This document shows positions 15,849 to 24,622 of a stretch of DNA of 64,000 bases, in pieces (position 1 is the first letter of the stretch; the number at the start of each line of letters is the position of its first letter). Under the pieces are notes generated by a model, which was not told the origin of the DNA, searched no databases, and was given only the letters and a program-made list of their open reading frames with translations. The stretch is taken from contig NZ_JARZAG010000030.1 of the NCBI RefSeq assembly GCF_029892155.1, positions 27,783 to 91,782 of the forward strand. Direction: 5' to 3'. This stretch comes from Kitasatospora sp. GAS204B. Lineage in GTDB: Bacteria; Actinomycetota; Actinomycetes; Streptomycetales; Streptomycetaceae. A program made the position numbers and the translations under genes.

Positions 15849-16388
15849 ATGACGTTCAGCTACCCCGAGGTCGGGGCGACCGGCCGCCCGGGACCGCTGC
15901 CCGCCGGCTACCGGCACCTGCGCTACCGCGCCCGGCTGGGGCAGGGTCGCGAGCTGTTCGCGGCGGCCGGCGAGCGGGTGTTGAGCTGGCGGATGCATCG
16001 GGATGTCGGGGTGCGGGTGACGGCCACCGCGGCGCGGGCCGCACCCGGTGCCCGGGTGCGGGTGCTGGTCGGGCGCGGGCGGCTGGGGGTGGCCGCGCCG
16101 TGCGAGGTCGTCTGGGTGGCGGACGGGCCGACCCGCCGCGGCTTCGCCTACGGCTCGCTGCCCGGGCATCCGGAGTGCGGGGAGGAGGCGTTCCTGGTCG
16201 AGCTGACGGCGGATCAGCAGGTCTGGTTCAGCGTCACCGCCTTCAGCCGCCCGGCCGCCTGGTACACCCGCCTCGGCTACCCGTTCGCGGTGCTGTTCCA
16301 GGAGCTCTACGCCCGCCGCTGCGCCCGGGTGCTGCGGATCGGCGCGGTCCGGGCGGTGGATGGGGCGGGTCTCAGGACGGCAGGGTGA
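15849..16388 (+). CDS. DUF1990 family protein
   Basis: This is a 179-aa protein with the DUF1990 pattern: YRHLRYRARLGQGRELF near the start, FAAAGERVLSWRMHRDVGV, then EEAFLVELTADQQVWFSVTA. The family is widespread in actinobacteria without known chemistry and is related to START/SRPBCC-like folds. ATG 15849 follows CATCAT at six bases and may be leaderless. It is divergent from tam, with the MarR-type operators between them, and its 3' end overlaps the convergent methionine aminopeptidase gene by 17 bp. Confidence 0.78.
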   Translation: MTFSYPEVGATGRPGPLPAGYRHLRYRARLGQGRELFAAAGERVLSWRMHRDVGVRVTATAARAAPGARVRVLVGRGRLGVAAPCEVVWVADGPTRRGFAYGSLPGHPECGEEAFLVELTADQQVWFSVTAFSRPAAWYTRLGYPFAVLFQELYARRCARVLRIGAVRAVDGAGLRTAG

Positions 16389-17142
16389 GGATGCGCGGGC
16401 CGTCCTCGGTGATGGCGACCGTGTGTTCGGCGTGGGCGCCGCGGCTGCCGTCGTCGGTGAGCAGGGACCAGCCGTCCGGGGCGGTCAGGTAGGTGTCCCG
16501 GCCGCCCGCCAGGAACATCGGCTCGATGGCCAGCACCATGCCGTGCCGCAGTCGCATCCCGCGCCCGGGGCGGCCGTCGTTCGCCACGTGGGGGTCCTCG
16601 TGCATGCTGCGGCCCACGCCGTGGCCGCCGTAGCCGGCGAGGATGCCGTAGCCCGCGGCGCGGCCCACGCTGCCGACCGCGTGCGAGATGTCGCCGATCC
16701 GGGCGCCCACCACGGCGGCGGCGATGCCCGCCGCCAGCGCGCGCTCGGTGGTCTCGATCAGCGCGAGGTCGGCCGGGCGCGGTGTGCCGACGGTGAAGCT
16801 GATCGCCGCGTCGCCGGTCCAGCCGCCCACCTTGGCCCCGCAGTCGATGCCGACCAGGTCGCCGTCGCGCAGCCGGTAGTCGGTCGGGATGCCGTGCACC
16901 ACGGCCTCGTTGACCGAGCTGCAGATCACCCCGGGGAACGGTGTGTCGGCGAAGCTGGGACGGTAGCCGAGGAACGGCGAGTCGGCTCCCGCGGCCCGCA
17001 GCACGCCACGCGCCACCTCGTCCAGCTCCCTGAGCGAGACCCCCACCGCCGCCGCCCGCCGGACGGCGTCGAGCGCGTCGCCGACGACGCGCCCGGCCTC
17101 TCGCATGGCGTCCAGCGCCGCGTCCGTCTTGATCTCCACCAT
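16372..17142 (-). CDS. map: Type I methionine aminopeptidase
   Basis: This is a 256-aa metallopeptidase that removes the N-terminal Met from nascent proteins. All five metal ligands are recognisable: Asp in GIDCGAK and in WTGDAAI, His in GYGGHGVGRSMHEDP, Glu in LAIEPMF and Glu in HAEHT. ATG 17142 is chosen because GGGAGG lies eight bases upstream; an in-frame GTG ten codons earlier lacks a site. Streptomycetes usually carry a housekeeping map in the ribosomal-protein region, so this is probably a second copy. It is divergent from a small XRE gene that may regulate it. Confidence 0.9.
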   Translation of the reverse strand: MVEIKTDAALDAMREAGRVVGDALDAVRRAAAVGVSLRELDEVARGVLRAAGADSPFLGYRPSFADTPFPGVICSSVNEAVVHGIPTDYRLRDGDLVGIDCGAKVGGWTGDAAISFTVGTPRPADLALIETTERALAAGIAAAVVGARIGDISHAVGSVGRAAGYGILAGYGGHGVGRSMHEDPHVANDGRPGRGMRLRHGMVLAIEPMFLAGGRDTYLTAPDGWSLLTDDGSRGAHAEHTVAITEDGPRILTLPS

Positions 17143-17177
17143 GGCCGACAGCCTCCCTGAGCCCTGCTCCAATTCTT

Positions 17178-17223
17178 ATACCGGTATTTGTATCACGGTC
17201 GCGGTGGGTGCGGGAGCTAGAAT
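17178..17223. promoter_or_regulatory. Divergent map/XRE promoter with palindrome
   Basis: The perfect palindrome ATACCGGTAT lies at 17178-17187. On the minus strand TATAAG overlaps it and can serve as the map -10. On the plus strand TAGAAT (17218-17223) sits six bases before ATG 17230, which fits a leaderless XRE transcript. The palindrome is a likely XRE operator that acts on both genes. Confidence 0.5.
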
Positions 17224-17229
17224 CACGGC

Positions 17230-17505
17230 ATGGTGCGCACTCCTCTCACAGCGCTGGAACGCCAACGCGGCGAACAGCTCGGCACGCTCCTCCGGCAGGC
17301 CCGGGGCGGGCGCAGCATGGTCGAGGTCGCGGCGCAGGCCGGCCTGTCGGCCGAGACGCTGCGCAAGATCGAGACCGGTCGGGCGCCGACCCCGGCCTTC
17401 TTCACGGTGGTCGCGCTCGCCGGGGCGCTGGGCCTGTCGCTGGACGAGATCGCGGAGCTCTGCGCGCCGGTCGCGCCGGGGGACACCGAGCTGCTCTCGG
17501 CGTGA
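17230..17505 (+). CDS. Small XRE-family regulator
   Basis: This is a 91-aa protein that is essentially one Cro/CI helix-turn-helix: RSMVEVAAQAGLSAETLRKI (30-49), then ETGRAPTPAFFTVVALAGAL. A short helix follows. The leaderless-type promoter and the divergent palindrome suggest autoregulation and control of the neighbouring map gene, a pairing common in streptomycetes. No ligand-binding domain is present, so any signal must act through another protein or through DNA affinity. Confidence 0.85.
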   Translation: MVRTPLTALERQRGEQLGTLLRQARGGRSMVEVAAQAGLSAETLRKIETGRAPTPAFFTVVALAGALGLSLDEIAELCAPVAPGDTELLSA

Positions 17506-17644
17506 CGGAGGTCGGCGGGGCGGGATCGCCCGGCCGGCCGCTGCGGATCAGGTCGGGGGCGCGATGAACGCCGCGCCGACGGGCCGTCAGGTGCGGGCCC
17601 GCGCTCGGACACCGTAGGCGACGGCGCCGAGCGCGAGCACCGCC

Positions 17645-19870
17645 TTACCCCAGCAGCGCGAGCAGCTCCGCGCAGTCGGCTCGCAGTGCCTCGTCCGCCG
17701 CGCAGTCGTACCGCATCCCGGGCCTGGGGGCGCCGTCGTTGCCCAACCGGCGGACCTCGGCCGCCTCCATCGCGAGCAGCTCGCGCAGCCCGTCGGGCAG
17801 CGGCTGCCCGGCCGCGGCCGCCCGACGCAGGCCGGCGGCGATCACGGGTCGCACGGCCCTGGTGTCGGTCCACGCCGTGGCGAGCGTCCGGTCGAGCAGC
17901 TGAGCGGACTGCGGCTCGTCCGCCAGGCCGGCCGCGCGCAGCGCGAGGGCGGCCCGGGCGGTGATCTGGTCCGAGTCGTCGGTCAGGCAGGCGCGCAGCG
18001 GCTCGGCCAGCGGCGCGGCGGCCGGGCCCATGGCGGCCAGCAGGTCCAGCGCCAACTGCCGGGCGTACCAGGCCTGCTGGTCCGCCAGCAGCTCGGCCAG
18101 CACCGGCCACAACTCCGCCGGGTCCAGGCCGGCGTGCCAGAGCGCGCGGGCGATCACCGCCCGGGTCGCCGGCTTCGGATCGGGGAGCAGTCGGCGCAGC
18201 ACCGGCACCACCTCAGCTGCTTCCTCTGCTTCCTCCGCCTCGCGCCCCAGATCGTCCGGGTGGGCGAGCAGCAGCAGGGCCGCCGGGTGCAGGGTGCCGC
18301 CGGTCTTCGGCAGCTCCTTGCGGAACTCCTCGAGTACCGGGGCGATCAGGGCCCCGGACCCCGGGAGGCAGGCTTGCAGGGCGGCCAGGACGCGGCAGGA
18401 GGCCGTCACCCCGGCGTGGTCGAACACCCCCGGTGTGGTGTCGGACTTCGCGTTCGTCCAGCTCAGATGGGGGACCAGGGTGGGTATCAGGTCGGCCGCG
18501 TGCGCGGCGAGCCGGGCGCACCACGCGGGCAGCTCCTCGGGGCCCTCGCGACCCGGCAGCAGCCGGGCGAGCAGCGTGGCGGAGCGCCGATCGCCTGCCG
18601 CCACCAGGAGTTGGAGGCACTGCCCGGGCAGCCCCCGCTCCCAGCCCCAGCTCGTGCGGTACTCCCCGGCCTCGGCCACGGCGGCCGCGGCGTCCAGCAG
18701 TGCGGGGGTCAACGGCAGGGCGCAGAGGCGCAGTTCGCGAGCGGCGGCGGTAGCGGTCTCGGCGGCGCTGACCGCCGGGTCGGTGGCGGTGACCAGGGCG
18801 GCCAGCAGCTCGGCGGTCGCCTCGGCGCCGGGCACCCGCCAGCCGCTGTGCAGGTCGCCGGCCCGCTCCACGGCGTCCGCCCGGCTCTGCGGGTCGCCGT
18901 GCCGCAGGGCGTGCAGGACCAGGCGGTGACGGGCCGTCACCCGGTCGCCGAGGGCCAGGTGCAGGTCGGCGAGGGCCTCGGCCGCGCGCTCGTCGGTGGC
19001 GTCCTCGAACTCGGTGGCGCGCAGCCGCCGCAGGTGGGAGCTGAGCGTGCCGTCGTCGGGGAGCGGCGGAGCGGCGGGGGAGCTGCCCCGCTGCTGTGCG
19101 TCGTCCAGCGCGGCCGTGGCCCGCTCGACGAGGCCGGCGGGCAGCTGCTCCGGCGTGTGGCGGGCCAGTTCGGCGAGCGCCGTGAGCACCGTGCCGGGGT
19201 CGCCACCGGGCGCGGCCAGTCGCAGCAGGCCCTCGGTGGCTCGGCCGGACTCGGGTGACCGGCCCAGCAGTTCACCGAACGCGCCGGCCAGCGCGTGCCG
19301 GACCGCGCCGTCCTGCTCGACGGCGGCGCGGGCGATCAGCGGGTCCAGGACGGCCGGCGGCTGCGGGTGCCGCCGGGCCAGCAGCCCGATCGCCGCCGCC
19401 CGGACGGCCGGGTCCGGGTCGTCGAACAGCCGGGCCAGTAGCGGTACTCGCTCGCGCAGGACGTCGCCCGCGAGCAGGCCGTAGGCCACCGCGAGCTCCT
19501 CCCACCAGTCGTCCTCGCCGTCATGCGCGGCGATCACCGTGTGCGGGTCCGGCATGCCGTCCCAGGCGTGCTCGATCGCGGCGTCGGCAGACTCGCCGAT
19601 GCTGGCCAGCAGGTACAGCACACTCGCCCGGTCGGCCACCGCGGGGTCGCCGGCCAGGGAGAGGAGGAACGGCAGGCAGGCCAGTGTCGAGTTGTAGACA
19701 TCACCCTGGTGATGGACGCCGCCGTAGAGGGCGTCCAGCGCGTTCGCGCGTTCGCGGGGGTCATCGCCGGCCAGTGCGCGCAGGAGAACGGGCACATCGC
19801 CCGCGTCGCCGTAGGCGTGGGTGAGCGAGGCCCAGTCAACGGCGTCCAGTCCGTGCAGCGGGTCGGGCAT
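17645..19870 (-). CDS. HEAT-repeat protein
   Basis: This is a 741-aa, Ala/Leu-rich, all-helical protein with serial HEAT/PBS-lyase-like repeats along most of its length, for example DDPDPAVRAAAIGLLARRHP (about 150-169) and PDPKPATRAVIARALWHAG. A conserved N-terminal block resembles the many actinobacterial HEAT-repeat hypotheticals (YGGVHHQGDVYNSTLACLPF). There is no catalytic motif, signal peptide or membrane helix, so a cytoplasmic scaffold is likely. The 3' neighbour region (17506-17644) holds no recognisable gene. Confidence 0.75.
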   Translation of the reverse strand: MPDPLHGLDAVDWASLTHAYGDAGDVPVLLRALAGDDPRERANALDALYGGVHHQGDVYNSTLACLPFLLSLAGDPAVADRASVLYLLASIGESADAAIEHAWDGMPDPHTVIAAHDGEDDWWEELAVAYGLLAGDVLRERVPLLARLFDDPDPAVRAAAIGLLARRHPQPPAVLDPLIARAAVEQDGAVRHALAGAFGELLGRSPESGRATEGLLRLAAPGGDPGTVLTALAELARHTPEQLPAGLVERATAALDDAQQRGSSPAAPPLPDDGTLSSHLRRLRATEFEDATDERAAEALADLHLALGDRVTARHRLVLHALRHGDPQSRADAVERAGDLHSGWRVPGAEATAELLAALVTATDPAVSAAETATAAARELRLCALPLTPALLDAAAAVAEAGEYRTSWGWERGLPGQCLQLLVAAGDRRSATLLARLLPGREGPEELPAWCARLAAHAADLIPTLVPHLSWTNAKSDTTPGVFDHAGVTASCRVLAALQACLPGSGALIAPVLEEFRKELPKTGGTLHPAALLLLAHPDDLGREAEEAEEAAEVVPVLRRLLPDPKPATRAVIARALWHAGLDPAELWPVLAELLADQQAWYARQLALDLLAAMGPAAAPLAEPLRACLTDDSDQITARAALALRAAGLADEPQSAQLLDRTLATAWTDTRAVRPVIAAGLRRAAAAGQPLPDGLRELLAMEAAEVRRLGNDGAPRPGMRYDCAADEALRADCAELLALLG

Positions 19871-19946
19871 GCGGCGACTCCCTGTCGTGCGCGAGGTGTT
19901 GTCGCGTCAGTCTCGCGCAGCGCGCCGACAGTCGGACGACGGGGGC

Positions 19947-19994
19947 TCACCCCTGCCACAGTTCACCCCTGCCGCAGATCACCCTTGGCGCAGT
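19947..19994 (-). repeat. Three 16-bp tandem repeats spanning the LivF-like stop codon
   Basis: On the coding strand the units are ACTGCGCCAAGGGTGA, TCTGCGGCAGGGGTGA and ACTGTGGCAGGGGTGA. The first contains the authentic stop TGA, and each later copy also ends in TGA. The 16-bp period is not a multiple of three, so the two extra TGAs fall in different frames. Confidence 0.7.
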
Positions 19995-20644
19995 TCGCCC
20001 GCCTCGCCGAGCCAGACCAGCCGGCCGCGCTCCAGCACGTGCACCAGGGCGTCGTCCGGTGCCCAGCGCGGCACGGTGCGGGCGGTCAGCAGCACCGCGC
20101 GCCCTGCCAGCGCCCGGTCGGTGAGCAGCCGGCGCAGCCGGGCCACCACGGCGGGGGCCAGACCGCGTTCGGGTTCGTCGAGCAGCAGCAACGCGGGCTC
20201 GGCCAGCAGCGCCCGGGCGAGGGCGACCAACTGCTGCTGGCCGCCGGAGAGATCGGTGCACAGCCGGCCGAACAGCGCGGTCAGTTCCGGGAATCGGGCC
20301 GCCGCGCGCTCGGGCGGGCCGGACAGGCCGAGCGTCTCGGCCACGGTCAGGGTCGAGAAGACCGCCCGGCGGTCCGGGACCAGCACCACGCCGAGCGCGG
20401 CCCGGCGGTGGGCGGCCAGCGTGGTGACGTCCCGTCCGGCCACGGTGACCCGGCCCTGGTACGGGTGGGCCAGGCCGGCCAGCGTCGCCAGCACGGTGGA
20501 GCGCCCGGAACCGTTGCGGCCGACCAGGAAGCCGACCCGCCCGTTCGGGCAGCGCACGTCCACCCCGTGCAGCCGCTCGACCCGTCCGTAGCGGACCCGG
20601 ACGCCGTGCAGTTCGGCGGCCAGGCCGCCCGTCGAGGGGCTCAC
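19979..20644 (-). CDS. LivF-like ABC ATPase with altered Walker A
   Basis: This is a 221-aa ATPase of the branched-chain amino acid (HAAT) type. The signature LSGGQQQ (132-138) and Walker B LLLLDEP (152-158) are intact. The Walker A motif is GRNGSGRST (42-50), with Arg48 in place of the phosphate-binding Lys, and the usual switch region VEQ/H reads LLTART (about 186-191). Classic LivF proteins have GANGAGK and VEQ, so ATP hydrolysis by this subunit is probably weak or absent. It overlaps the LivG-like gene by four bases. It may act as the regulatory half of an asymmetric ATPase pair. Confidence 0.82.
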   Translation of the reverse strand: MSPSTGGLAAELHGVRVRYGRVERLHGVDVRCPNGRVGFLVGRNGSGRSTVLATLAGLAHPYQGRVTVAGRDVTTLAAHRRAALGVVLVPDRRAVFSTLTVAETLGLSGPPERAAARFPELTALFGRLCTDLSGGQQQLVALARALLAEPALLLLDEPERGLAPAVVARLRRLLTDRALAGRAVLLTARTVPRWAPDDALVHVLERGRLVWLGEAGELRQG

Positions 20645-21408
20645 CAGAGCCGCCGGACCCGCTGGTCGGCGAGCACCCGCTCGATCGGACCGGTGGCCAC
20701 CACCCGGCCGCCGTCAAGCACGTAGGCGGTTTCGGCGAGCCGGGAGACCAACCCGAGGTCGTGCTCGACCAGCAGCACGCCCGCCCCCTCGCGGGCCACC
20801 AGGGCCAGCACCCGGGCGACCCAGGCGACTTGGCCCGCGTCGAGGCCGACCGAGACCTCGTCCACCAGCAGCACCCGCGGCGCTCCGGCCAGCGCTCGGG
20901 CCAACTCGACCAGCCGGAGCACCCCGAGCGGCAGGTCGCCCGCCGGGCGGTCGGCGAGCGGGGTCAGACCCAGCAGTCGCAGCGCGCCGGCCACCCGCTG
21001 CCGGACCGCCACCGCCGGCGGGGCCGTGAGGCGCGCCCGGAGAGCGGCGCCGCCGGGCCTGCTCGGCCGCTGCTGCTCGGCGCCGACCTGGACGTTCTCC
21101 GCGACCGTCAACTCGGGGAAGACGGCCACCTGCTGGAAGGTCCGCGCCACGCCGAGCCGGGCCCGCCGGTGGCAGGGCGCCCGGGTGATGTCGCGGTCGT
21201 CGAGCAGGATCCGCCCGCCGTCGGGCCGGGCCAGTCCGCTGAGGCAGTCGAGCAGCACGCTCTTGCCCGCGCCGTTCGGGCCGACCAGCGCGGTGACCCG
21301 CCCGGGGCGCACGGCCAGGTCCACCCGGTCCACCACCGGCACGCCGCCGAGCCGCCGCAGCACCCCGCGTCCGGCCAGCAGCCCGGCGCCGGTCCGCTCG
21401 CCGCTCAC
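20641..21408 (-). CDS. LivG-like ABC ATPase
   Basis: This is a 255-aa ATPase. Walker A GPNGAGKS (43-50) and Walker B LLVDE (180-184) are intact, and the H-loop is His216 in VEHD. The ABC signature is degenerate, LPLGV (159-163) instead of LSYGQ/LSGGQ. Because each composite ATP site uses Walker A of one subunit and the signature of the other, the good Walker A here pairs with LivF's good signature, while LivF's altered Walker A pairs with this degenerate signature. One functional and one dead site are therefore predicted. It overlaps neighbours on both sides by four bases. Confidence 0.82.
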   Translation of the reverse strand: MSGERTGAGLLAGRGVLRRLGGVPVVDRVDLAVRPGRVTALVGPNGAGKSVLLDCLSGLARPDGGRILLDDRDITRAPCHRRARLGVARTFQQVAVFPELTVAENVQVGAEQQRPSRPGGAALRARLTAPPAVAVRQRVAGALRLLGLTPLADRPAGDLPLGVLRLVELARALAGAPRVLLVDEVSVGLDAGQVAWVARVLALVAREGAGVLLVEHDLGLVSRLAETAYVLDGGRVVATGPIERVLADQRVRRLW

Positions 21409-23270
21409 CCCGGCACCGCCCGCCGGACCCGGCCCGCGAGCCCGCCGGGCAGCCGGCCCGCCCCCGCCGCGAGGGCGCCCACCACTACGGCCGACATCCC
21501 CGGCACGGTCGCCGCGTCCAGCCCCACCAGCGCGAACGCGGCCAGCACCGCGCCGACCGCGCTGTCCACCCCGGCCACCACCACGGCCGCGAACCAGAGC
21601 AGCCCCTGCACCGGGTCGAAGACCGAGGCGTCGAAGGCCTCGCCGCCCAGCGCGAGCAGCACTCCGCCCGCGCCCGCCAGGCCCGCGCCCAGCCCGAAGA
21701 CCAGCAACTTGACCCGGGGCACCGCCACCCCCGCCGCCCAGGCGCCCGCCTCGTGGTCGCGCATCGCCACCAGTGCCCGGCCCAGCCGCCCCCGCCGCAC
21801 CGCCGCCACCAGCAGCGCGCCCACCGCGAGCACGGCCAACTCGGCAGCGTAGAAGGCGTGGTCGCCACGGAGGAAGACGGGCCGCAGCACCGTCAGGCCG
21901 GCTGTCGCGTAGGGCTGCTCGAAGACGAAGCGGCTCAGCCCGACCGCCAGCGCGAAGGTCACCAGGGCCAGCACCAGGCCGCGCCGGTGCACCACCGGGC
22001 GGCCGATCAGCAGCCCGGCCGTCGCCAGCCCGAGCACGGTGACCACCAGCGCCGCGCCCACCGGCACCCGGCCGGAGGCGAGCAGCGCGGCGGCCAGCGC
22101 GCCCAGGCCCGCGAACGCGCCCTGGCCCAGCGAGACCAGCCCGCCGCCGCCGGTCACCAGCACCACCGAGAGCAGGATCAGCGCCAGTGCGGGCACCGTG
22201 AGCACGGCCCGCACGCCGCCCGCCCGCAGCGCCAGCGGGGTGAGCAGCGCGAGCGCGCAGACGGCGGTCGCCCAGCCCCAGCCCCAGCTCGAGCCCCAGC
22301 CGGCGTCACCGCCGCGCCGCCGCCCGAGCTGCGGCACGCCGCCGCCGCCCAGCAGCCCCTGCTCGGTGAAGCCTTCGACGAAGCCCCACGGCACCAGGGC
22401 GGCCACCAGCAGCGCCACCGCGAAGAGGTTGGACTGCACGGCGTCCAGCAGCGGCCCCAGCGTGCCGCCCGGGTGCAGCCAGGTCAGCTCGGACTGGCCG
22501 ATGCCCAACGCGAGCCCGACGGCCACCGCGATCGGCAGGCTCTGCAGCCGGGCCGCCACCGCGACCGCCAGGGTCTCCATCACCAGCAGCGGCAGCCCGT
22601 ACGGGTCGAGCAGCACCAACGGCGCCAGCAGCACGCCCACCAGCCCGGCCGTGAAGGAGCCGAACGCCCAGCCGGCCGCCGCCACCCGCCCGGCGTTCAC
22701 CCCGGCCAGCTCGGCCAGGGTCGGGTCGGCGGAGACCGCTCTGGCCCGCACCCCGAAGCCGGTCCACCGCCCGATCGCCCAGAGCGCCACCGCGATCACC
22801 AGCACGGTGCCGAGCTGGGCCACCGCGTCCACCCGCAGCAGGTGGCCACCGGGCAGCGTGACGGTCCGCGCCGGGACCAGCGACGGCACGTCCGTCAGCG
22901 GCGTGGTGCCCCAGATCGCCGCGACCGCGCCGATCAGCAGCACCAGGACGCCGACGCAGGCGACCACCACCTCACCGATCGCCGCCTGGCGCCGCTGGAG
23001 CGGTCCGAAGACGGCCAGCTGGAGCAGCACGCCGAGCCCGGGCGCCACCACCAGCAGGCAGAGCACCGCGCCCCAGCCCACCGGCCAGCCGCGCACCACC
23101 ACCAGCTCGCGCAGCAGATAGGCGATGAAGACCGCGATGCCGCCCTGCGCCAGGTTGAGCACCCCGGTCAGCCGGTAGCAGACCACCAGCCCGACTCCGC
23201 TGAGCGCGGCCGCGCTGCCGACGGCCACGCCCGCCAGCGCGAAGTCGATCGCCAGCCCGGGGTCGGCCAT
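21405..23270 (-). CDS. Fused LivH-LivM-type ABC permease
   Basis: This is a 621-aa permease that joins two BPD_transp_2 units. The N-terminal half (about 1-290) is LivH-like (GLVVCYRLTGVLNLAQGGIA). A Gly-rich linker with GWGSSWGWGW follows. The C-terminal half (about 330-621) is LivM-like (LVSLGQGAFAGLGALAAALL, GRALVAMRDHEAGAWAAGV). ATG 23270 overlaps the preceding stop (TGATG). Classic systems encode LivH and LivM separately, so a single polypeptide provides the whole membrane channel here. The substrate is probably an amino acid or amide, judged from the family only. Confidence 0.85.
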   Translation of the reverse strand: MADPGLAIDFALAGVAVGSAAALSGVGLVVCYRLTGVLNLAQGGIAVFIAYLLRELVVVRGWPVGWGAVLCLLVVAPGLGVLLQLAVFGPLQRRQAAIGEVVVACVGVLVLLIGAVAAIWGTTPLTDVPSLVPARTVTLPGGHLLRVDAVAQLGTVLVIAVALWAIGRWTGFGVRARAVSADPTLAELAGVNAGRVAAAGWAFGSFTAGLVGVLLAPLVLLDPYGLPLLVMETLAVAVAARLQSLPIAVAVGLALGIGQSELTWLHPGGTLGPLLDAVQSNLFAVALLVAALVPWGFVEGFTEQGLLGGGGVPQLGRRRGGDAGWGSSWGWGWATAVCALALLTPLALRAGGVRAVLTVPALALILLSVVLVTGGGGLVSLGQGAFAGLGALAAALLASGRVPVGAALVVTVLGLATAGLLIGRPVVHRRGLVLALVTFALAVGLSRFVFEQPYATAGLTVLRPVFLRGDHAFYAAELAVLAVGALLVAAVRRGRLGRALVAMRDHEAGAWAAGVAVPRVKLLVFGLGAGLAGAGGVLLALGGEAFDASVFDPVQGLLWFAAVVVAGVDSAVGAVLAAFALVGLDAATVPGMSAVVVGALAAGAGRLPGGLAGRVRRAVPG

Positions 23271-23797
23271 CAGACCGGGCCGTCCGCGGGCAGCACGTCC
23301 GGCTCGCAGACCGGGCACGGCGCCAGCCCGCGGGCCCGGACCGCCGCGCCGTCGACCGGGACGGCCTGCGGCTTGCCCGCCACCAGCGGGCAGTCGGGGC
23401 GGTGGCAGAGGGTGCCGCCGGGCACCGCCACCAGGCTGCCGCCCGGCGCCGCCGGCTCGCCGCCGGTCTCGGGCAGCTGCCAGTCGGCGGCGGCCGGCTC
23501 GACCGGGGGAGCGGCGGCGGTCGGGGTGGCCGTGCCCTGGGTGCCCGTCGGGGTGCCCAGGGCGGCAGTGCCCGCGCCCGGGGTGCGCAGCGCTGCCCAG
23601 ACCACGCCCGCCACGATCAGCGCGGCGCCCGGCGCGGTGGCGGAGGCGAGGTAGGGGAGCTGGCGGGCGGTCAGCCGCTCGCCCGAGACGGCGTACCAGC
23701 CGAGCACGCACATCGCCCCACCCAGCAGGGCCAGCAGCCAGCCGAAGGGTGCGCCGGCGAGGAGACGGGTGAGGACCGGGCGCCCGGAGCTGTCCAT
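23270..23797 (-). CDS. Two-helix membrane protein with C-terminal Ada-like Cys motif
   Basis: This is a 175-aa protein with two N-terminal membrane helices (about 18-37 and 48-68), a Pro/Thr/Ala-rich linker and a C-terminal motif CHRPDCPLVAGK...LAPCPVCEPD. The spacing recalls the Ada-like metal-binding module (HRxxC...CxxC). It is the first gene of the Liv operon and is translationally coupled to the permease. It could be an accessory or regulatory subunit of the transporter, but no homologue with known function is recognised. Confidence 0.55.
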   Translation of the reverse strand: MDSSGRPVLTRLLAGAPFGWLLALLGGAMCVLGWYAVSGERLTARQLPYLASATAPGAALIVAGVVWAALRTPGAGTAALGTPTGTQGTATPTAAAPPVEPAAADWQLPETGGEPAAPGGSLVAVPGGTLCHRPDCPLVAGKPQAVPVDGAAVRARGLAPCPVCEPDVLPADGPV

Positions 23798-23950
23798 CGC
23801 GATCCTTTCCGCCGCCCGCCAGGGGCCGGCGACCCGTCAGCCGCGCCGGCCGGCTCGCCCGCCGCCGTGTTGCGGGTGGGCGGTCGATCGGCCTACATAG
23901 TGTCACCTGCGTCACACTCGGTCGCAGCGCGACACCAGGCGGAGAAACCC

Positions 23951-24622
23951 ATGCGCACCATGCCCAACGACCGGCCGGCCGACCCGGCGCGTCGCCCGTC
24001 CGCAGAGCCGCGATCTCACCCGTCCGGCCGCCTGACGGTCCTTCGGACGGCGGCCGCCGTGCTCGGGGCCCTGCTGCTGGTGGCCTCCTGCTCGAGCAGC
24101 ACGAAGAGCAGTTCCAGTGCCACCCCGACCCCGACCCCGGCGGCGAGCAGCGGGTCGGCGGCGCCGTCCGCGTCCGCGTCCGTCTCCTCCGCCGCGGCCT
24201 CGCCGTCCGCCACCGGCGCGGCCTCGCCGACCCCGACCGGAACCGCGCCGGCCGACGTGGCCGCCGCCACGGCGCAGGTCACCCAGAACTGGCAGAGCTT
24301 CTTCTCCCCGGCCACGCCGATCAGCGCCAAGGCCGGGCTGCTGCAGAACGGCGACCAACTCCAGCCGCTGCTCCAGGCCTTCGCCGCCGACCCGCGGATC
24401 TCGCAGATCAGCGCGCAGGTGACGAACGTCCAGTTCAGCTCCGCCAGCACCGCGACCGTCACCTACAACCTGCTGCTGCAGGGCCAGGTGGTGCAGCCGA
24501 ACGCGGCCGGGCAGGCGGTGCTGGAGAACGGCACCTGGAAGGTCTCACAGGCCACGCTCTGCGGGCTGGTCGCGCAGAGCGGCAACACCGCGGCCGGCGT
24601 GGTGCCCGGGTGCAGCAGCTGA
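23951..24622 (+). CDS. Lipoprotein with Mtb12-like C-terminal domain
   Basis: This is a 223-aa secreted lipoprotein. An Arg-rich N-terminus precedes a hydrophobic helix and the lipobox LVASC (about residue 48). A Ser/Thr/Pro/Ala linker follows to about residue 105. The folded domain then resembles the MTB12 low-molecular-weight antigen C-terminus (NWQSFFSPATPISAKAGLLQ, NGTWKVSQATLCGLV). ATG 23951 has GGAG upstream. It is divergent from the Liv permease operon and overlaps the substrate-binding-protein gene by 13 bp, so it is likely a cell-surface partner of that system. Confidence 0.72.
   Translation: MRTMPNDRPADPARRPSAEPRSHPSGRLTVLRTAAAVLGALLLVASCSSSTKSSSSATPTPTPAASSGSAAPSASASVSSAAASPSATGAASPTPTGTAPADVAAATAQVTQNWQSFFSPATPISAKAGLLQNGDQLQPLLQAFAADPRISQISAQVTNVQFSSASTATVTYNLLLQGQVVQPNAAGQAVLENGTWKVSQATLCGLVAQSGNTAAGVVPGCSS

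Noticed and set aside
17506..17644. A minus-strand fragment reading VLALGAVAYGVRARART before a stop
   Set aside because: It is too short to assign and may be a relic tail of a lost membrane protein; there is no independent support.
21405..23915. A long N-terminal extension of the Liv permease
   Set aside because: The extension overlaps the small membrane protein in another frame and is Arg/Gly-rich without membrane character. ATG 23270 has a proper coupling signal.
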